DNA of 64,000 nucleotides from Saccharomycopsis phalli (Eukaryota; Ascomycota; Saccharomycetes; Ascoideales; Saccharomycopsidaceae): positions 1,758,655-1,822,654 of the forward strand of contig CP073215.1 of the NCBI GenBank assembly GCA_020342235.1. The letters are read 5' to 3'. The notes under the pieces are model-generated. The model was not told where the DNA came from and made no database searches. It saw only the letters and a list, made by a program, of their open reading frames with translations. Below, one piece after another: positions 61,441 through 64,000 of the stretch. Position 1 is the stretch's first letter. Every line of letters starts with the position of its first letter. A program made the position numbers and the translations under genes.

Positions 61441-61547
61441 ACCTCATATTATTATAAGTTCACTATTAGTATGGCCTGATAACTTTATTAGATTGCTAAT
61501 GCTATGGCCTCATACTGTTAATATACCATTAACAGAATGACATCATG

Positions 61548-61575
61548 GTACTAAAAGATAGTAATCTTTTAGTAC
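61548..61575. repeat. Perfect inverted repeat, 12-bp arms
   Basis: GTACTAAAAGAT and ATCTTTTAGTAC are separated by AGTA. It may be a hairpin, or the joined ends of an element. No function can be assigned. Confidence 0.85.
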
Positions 61576-61596
61576 AAACTTATTTATTATGCATGA

Positions 61597-61880
61597 TGTA
61601 ATATAATAACTAGGATACGAAGTTGGTAAAATAGCTAAAATATATTCGCTTGACAATTCAGAGAAAAGTCGAACTATTTATACTTGAAAAAAGAGTGAAA
61701 TAATCTTTCGTCAGAACAGAACTAAGGCCTGTTGGAATTAGTTATCATCTGTAGATTGGTTATTTCGGGAAAGGATAAAGCACAACGGATAAAAGGGAGA
61801 AGCACAATTGCCAAAGACGAGCACAATTGATAAAAGACTAGCATAATTACCGTAAGGAAGTGGAAATGGTGCGTAGCCAA
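61597..61880 (+). repeat. Dispersed repeat, probable solo LTR (copy near telomere)
   Basis: The longest and best copy: TGATGTAATATAATAACTAG, then AAAATAGCTAAAATATATTC, CTATTTATACTTGAAAAAAG, GGCCTGTTGGAATTAG and TGGTTATTTCGG. Confidence 0.6.
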
Positions 61881-61983
61881 GAAGCATGTGAAAATTAAGG
61901 GATTAATGTAGCTTCAAGAAAGAAATGTAACCCTTTTTTATTACACATGATGTATTTCAACATGCATTAGCTCTTTCAACACT

Positions 61984-62032
61984 TTCAACAGGAAGATCTC
62001 CTTAATCTCTCAGATCTTCGACATCTTCAACA
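61984..62032 (-). mobile_element. End fragment of the copia-type LTR
   Basis: CTCCTTAATCTCTCAGATCT and TTCGACATCTTCAACA match the outer end of the 279-bp LTR. What follows (CATTCACCC) resembles a decayed polypurine tract. Confidence 0.7.
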
Positions 62033-62184
62033 CATTCACCCTTGTATCATCATTATATGGCCATTGTACCCGACACACCAGCGAGCACTACTTATGGAAT
62101 GCTGTCTGTAATATCAGAACATCTGGTGATCACGACATGTTTACTGTGATCGCTGTCGATATTCAAAAGTAAAACGATGTTCTT

Positions 62185-62237
62185 GGAGACAATATATAGC
62201 CAAGTACAAAAATAAATAATAATATTATTATTAATAT
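62185..62237 (+). mobile_element. LINE 3' terminal fragment, plus strand
   Basis: GGAGACAATATATAGCC and ACAAAAATAAATAATAATAT match the coding-strand 3' end of the full-length LINE, including the triplet tail. It lies just beyond the stop codon of the outer protease gene. Confidence 0.75.
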
Positions 62238-62265
62238 GACTATCCTGATAGTACATCTTGTATTT

Positions 62266-63234
62266 TTACGGTGTGGCAAAATCATTTCCAATTAATTTAG
62301 CAGTAGTACGCTTGAACGAAGTAATAGCATTTTTGTTGGAATGAAGATTGAGCAATTGTTTCATCTCTTTCGAGTTATAATCACCATTTCTATATCTACT
62401 TGTCGGGTTTGACTTGATTGAAATGAAGTAAGCAACAAGGCCAGATACCTGTGGAGCGGCAAATGAGGTTCCTTGGAGTGGAACACGATTAATTTCAATA
62501 CCCTCGCCTATAGCAAAAAAATCGACATGTCGACCCCAGTTAGAAAAACTAGATTCATAACCATGGAGATTGCATGAACCAACGGTGATTGTATTTTCTG
62601 AAGTGACAAATGGAACTTGACTGGCATCAACCATACCATCACCAGATGGAATGACGATATGAACATTTGGGTATTTGTTGAGAATTTCATCTAACTGATT
62701 CAGAAGATCACGAAGAGAGATTGATGGAGCAAAACTATTGGCAATGTTGACATTGATAACAATACCTTTGGAATGAGTGTTTAGACGATTATTGTGATAA
62801 TCATTGATTGCAAAAGTGATGCCGTTCATAATGTCAGAGGTGGTAGATCCTTTGAACCATGCAGGGACAATGAATACTTGAGCATTTGGAGCAACGCCAG
62901 CATTCTTTCCTGCGGCAAGAAGGGCAACATTGATAACATCAGTGGATTGATCAGGCGGTGAACGACTCAGATGAGATTTGCTGGGATAAAGGATTTTGGG
63001 TTGATTGTTAAATTGATTTTTGAAATTAGCAAGCAGTTTCAGGGGAGCGGCATCGATGAGGTAGATAGCTACACCTTCACCAGCTTGACTTTGATATCGA
63101 TAGGTGTAGGGGCCAACGGAGGGTAGAAGTTTGGTAGATGTTGAGATGCGGGCCAAATAGGCAGGAGCATCTTTTTGTAAGATAATTGTAGCAATAGTAA
63201 GATGGAAGAGATAGAAGAAGATTGGGAAGAGCAT
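62266..63234 (-). CDS. Subtilisin-like protein with lost catalytic residues (pseudoprotease)
   Basis: It is a paralog of the 59.7-kb gene and is 322 residues long from the ATG at 63234 (signal-like MLFPIFFYLFHLTIATI). The longer ORF to 63525 only adds a translated minisatellite. Asp61 (YLIDAA) and Ser257 (GTSFAAPQVSG) are kept. The catalytic His is Asp99 (STDVINVA where the paralog has YHAVNVA), and the oxyanion Asn is Asp199 (PSGDG for AAGNAG). It should therefore be inactive as a protease. The frame is fully open and the fold-defining segments (LLAAGKNAGVAPNA, FAINDYHNNRLNTH and ITVGSCNLHG) are intact, which suggests a retained non-enzymatic role or a very young loss. No I9 propeptide is present. 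Confidence 0.75.
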   Translation of the reverse strand: MLFPIFFYLFHLTIATIILQKDAPAYLARISTSTKLLPSVGPYTYRYQSQAGEGVAIYLIDAAPLKLLANFKNQFNNQPKILYPSKSHLSRSPPDQSTDVINVALLAAGKNAGVAPNAQVFIVPAWFKGSTTSDIMNGITFAINDYHNNRLNTHSKGIVINVNIANSFAPSISLRDLLNQLDEILNKYPNVHIVIPSGDGMVDASQVPFVTSENTITVGSCNLHGYESSFSNWGRHVDFFAIGEGIEINRVPLQGTSFAAPQVSGLVAYFISIKSNPTSRYRNGDYNSKEMKQLLNLHSNKNAITSFKRTTAKLIGNDFATP

Positions 63235-63396
63235 GATGAAGAAAAGATAGAGGGAATATAGAAGATTATATATAAGTTTGAGGGGAAAGGGCGAAGTGAA
63301 AGAGATGTATGGGATGAGTATTGGGTGGAAGGGCATAGGGGACTGGAGAAATGTGAGGCAGATGAGATGAAACATGGAGTTGGATATGAGACAGGG

Positions 63397-63540
63397 ATTT
63401 GACAATGCATTTGACAATGCATTTGACACGGCATTTGACAAGGCATTTGACAATGCATTTGACACGGCATTTGACAAGGCATTTGACAAGGCATTTGACA
63501 CGGCATTTGACAAGGCATTTGACAAGGCATTTGACGTAAG
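63397..63540. repeat. 12-bp minisatellite upstream of the outer protease gene
   Basis: Eleven units of ATTTGACAATGC, ATTTGACAAGGC or ATTTGACACGGC (63397-63528), plus one variant unit. The period is four codons, so all frames stay open and give four-residue repeats (ALSN/AVSN on the minus strand). Confidence 0.95.
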
Positions 63541-63717
63541 TAGGCAGGTGATGCAGAAAGGACATGTGACGTAACATTATCATGCGCCACAAAAGGGTCA
63601 TGTGATAAGATTTTCATGTGATGTGATAATGGCACGTGATAGCCGTAGTCAGGTGATGTAATTAGCATGTGACGCGGCATTAGCAGTTGTGGCATAGCCG
63701 TCAGGTGATACTGTAAG
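63541..63717. repeat. Subtelomeric array of CANGTGAY motifs
   Basis: Eight CA(G/T/C)GTGA(T/C) motifs start at 63545, 63563, 63599, 63615, 63633, 63650, 63666 and 63702. Spacing is 16-18 bp, or 36 bp (twice that). One is a full CACGTG. They may bind a bHLH factor such as Cbf1 or a telomere-associated protein; the sequence alone does not tell. Confidence 0.7.
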
Positions 63718-63723
63718 ATGAGC

Positions 63724-64000
63724 GGATGAGCGGATGTGCGGATGTGCGGATGTGCGGATGTGCGGATGTGCGGATGTGCGGATGTGCGGATGTGCGGATG
63801 TGCGGATGTGCGGATGTGCGGATGTGCGGATGTGCGGATGTGCGGATGTGCGGATGTGCGGATGTGCGGATGTGCGGATGTGCGATGTGCGGATGTGCGG
63901 ATGTGCGGATGTGCGGATGTGCGGATGTGCGGATGTGCGGATGTGCGGATGTGCGGATGTGCGGATGTGCGGATGTGCGGATGTGCGGATGTGCGGATGT
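63724..64000 (+). repeat. Telomere, 8-bp repeat GGATGTGC
   Basis: One GGATGAGC variant (63724-63731) is followed by 19 perfect units (63732-63883), one 7-base unit lacking a G (63884-63890), 13 perfect units and 6 bases of another. The G-rich strand points to the window end, as at a right chromosome end. Two adjoining units contain ATGTGCGGATGT, one mismatch from the Rap1 site on this strand (RTGTRYGGGTGT), so Rap1 could bind. Confidence 0.95.

Noticed and set aside
63374-63574. Plus-strand ORF of FDNA/FDKA repeats
   Set aside because: It is translation of the 12-bp minisatellite on the other strand.

Overview
The window is the right-hand end of a budding-yeast (Saccharomycotina) chromosome. 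It ends in a telomere: about 280 bases of an 8-base repeat, GGATGTGC, with the G-rich strand running toward position 64000. The conserved genes (BLM10, NIP1, RPS10, URB2, DIA2, RKR1/LTN1), the GTATGT/TACTAAC intron signals and CACGTG boxes near the ribosomal protein gene RPS10 point to the Debaryomyces/Candida side of the subphylum. Leu is written mostly as TTG and CTG is rare, which would fit a CUG-Ser yeast. I cannot prove the genetic code or name the species.

Bases 1-31,000 are ordinary gene-rich DNA. In order: the 3' part of BLM10; a minus-strand run NIP1 (eIF3c), eIF3k, PEF1, RPS10 (one intron), EDC1 and a coiled-coil protein; a 5-kb gene-free region with a GC-rich island; a small GPI-anchored wall protein; URB2; an aldo-keto reductase whose stop codon overlaps that of convergent DIA2; an unrecognised secreted protein; and LTN1. 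Transcripts are close together, and Reb1-like sites lie in the very short promoters of the two eIF3 genes, which are neighbours here.

Bases 31,000-47,700 are a transition zone. Two more host genes (an FBXO21-like F-box protein and an MFS sugar transporter) and a tandem tRNA-Leu(CAA)/tRNA-Arg(UCU) pair lie among broken LINE elements of at least two related families and a dispersed LTR-like repeat.

Bases 47,700-64,000 are subtelomeric. A segment is present twice, copy A at about 48.1-49.7 kb and copy B at about 55.3-59.6 kb. Between the copies lie a 5'-truncated LINE and a full-length LINE with both ORFs open. Copy B is split by a Ty1/copia-type LTR element with LTRs identical by eye and a 5-bp target duplication; copy A supplies the empty site. 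Beyond copy B lie two subtilisin-like protease genes that lack the usual propeptide. The outer one has lost its catalytic His and oxyanion Asn. The final stretch holds a 12-bp minisatellite, a regularly spaced CANGTGAY motif array, and the telomere.

How the genes relate: the left half serves core protein synthesis and turnover (eIF3, ribosomal protein eS10, rRNA processing, decapping, proteasome activator, ribosome quality control, SCF F-box proteins). The right half is dominated by retroelements and a small expanding family of secreted protease-like genes, as is common near yeast chromosome ends.
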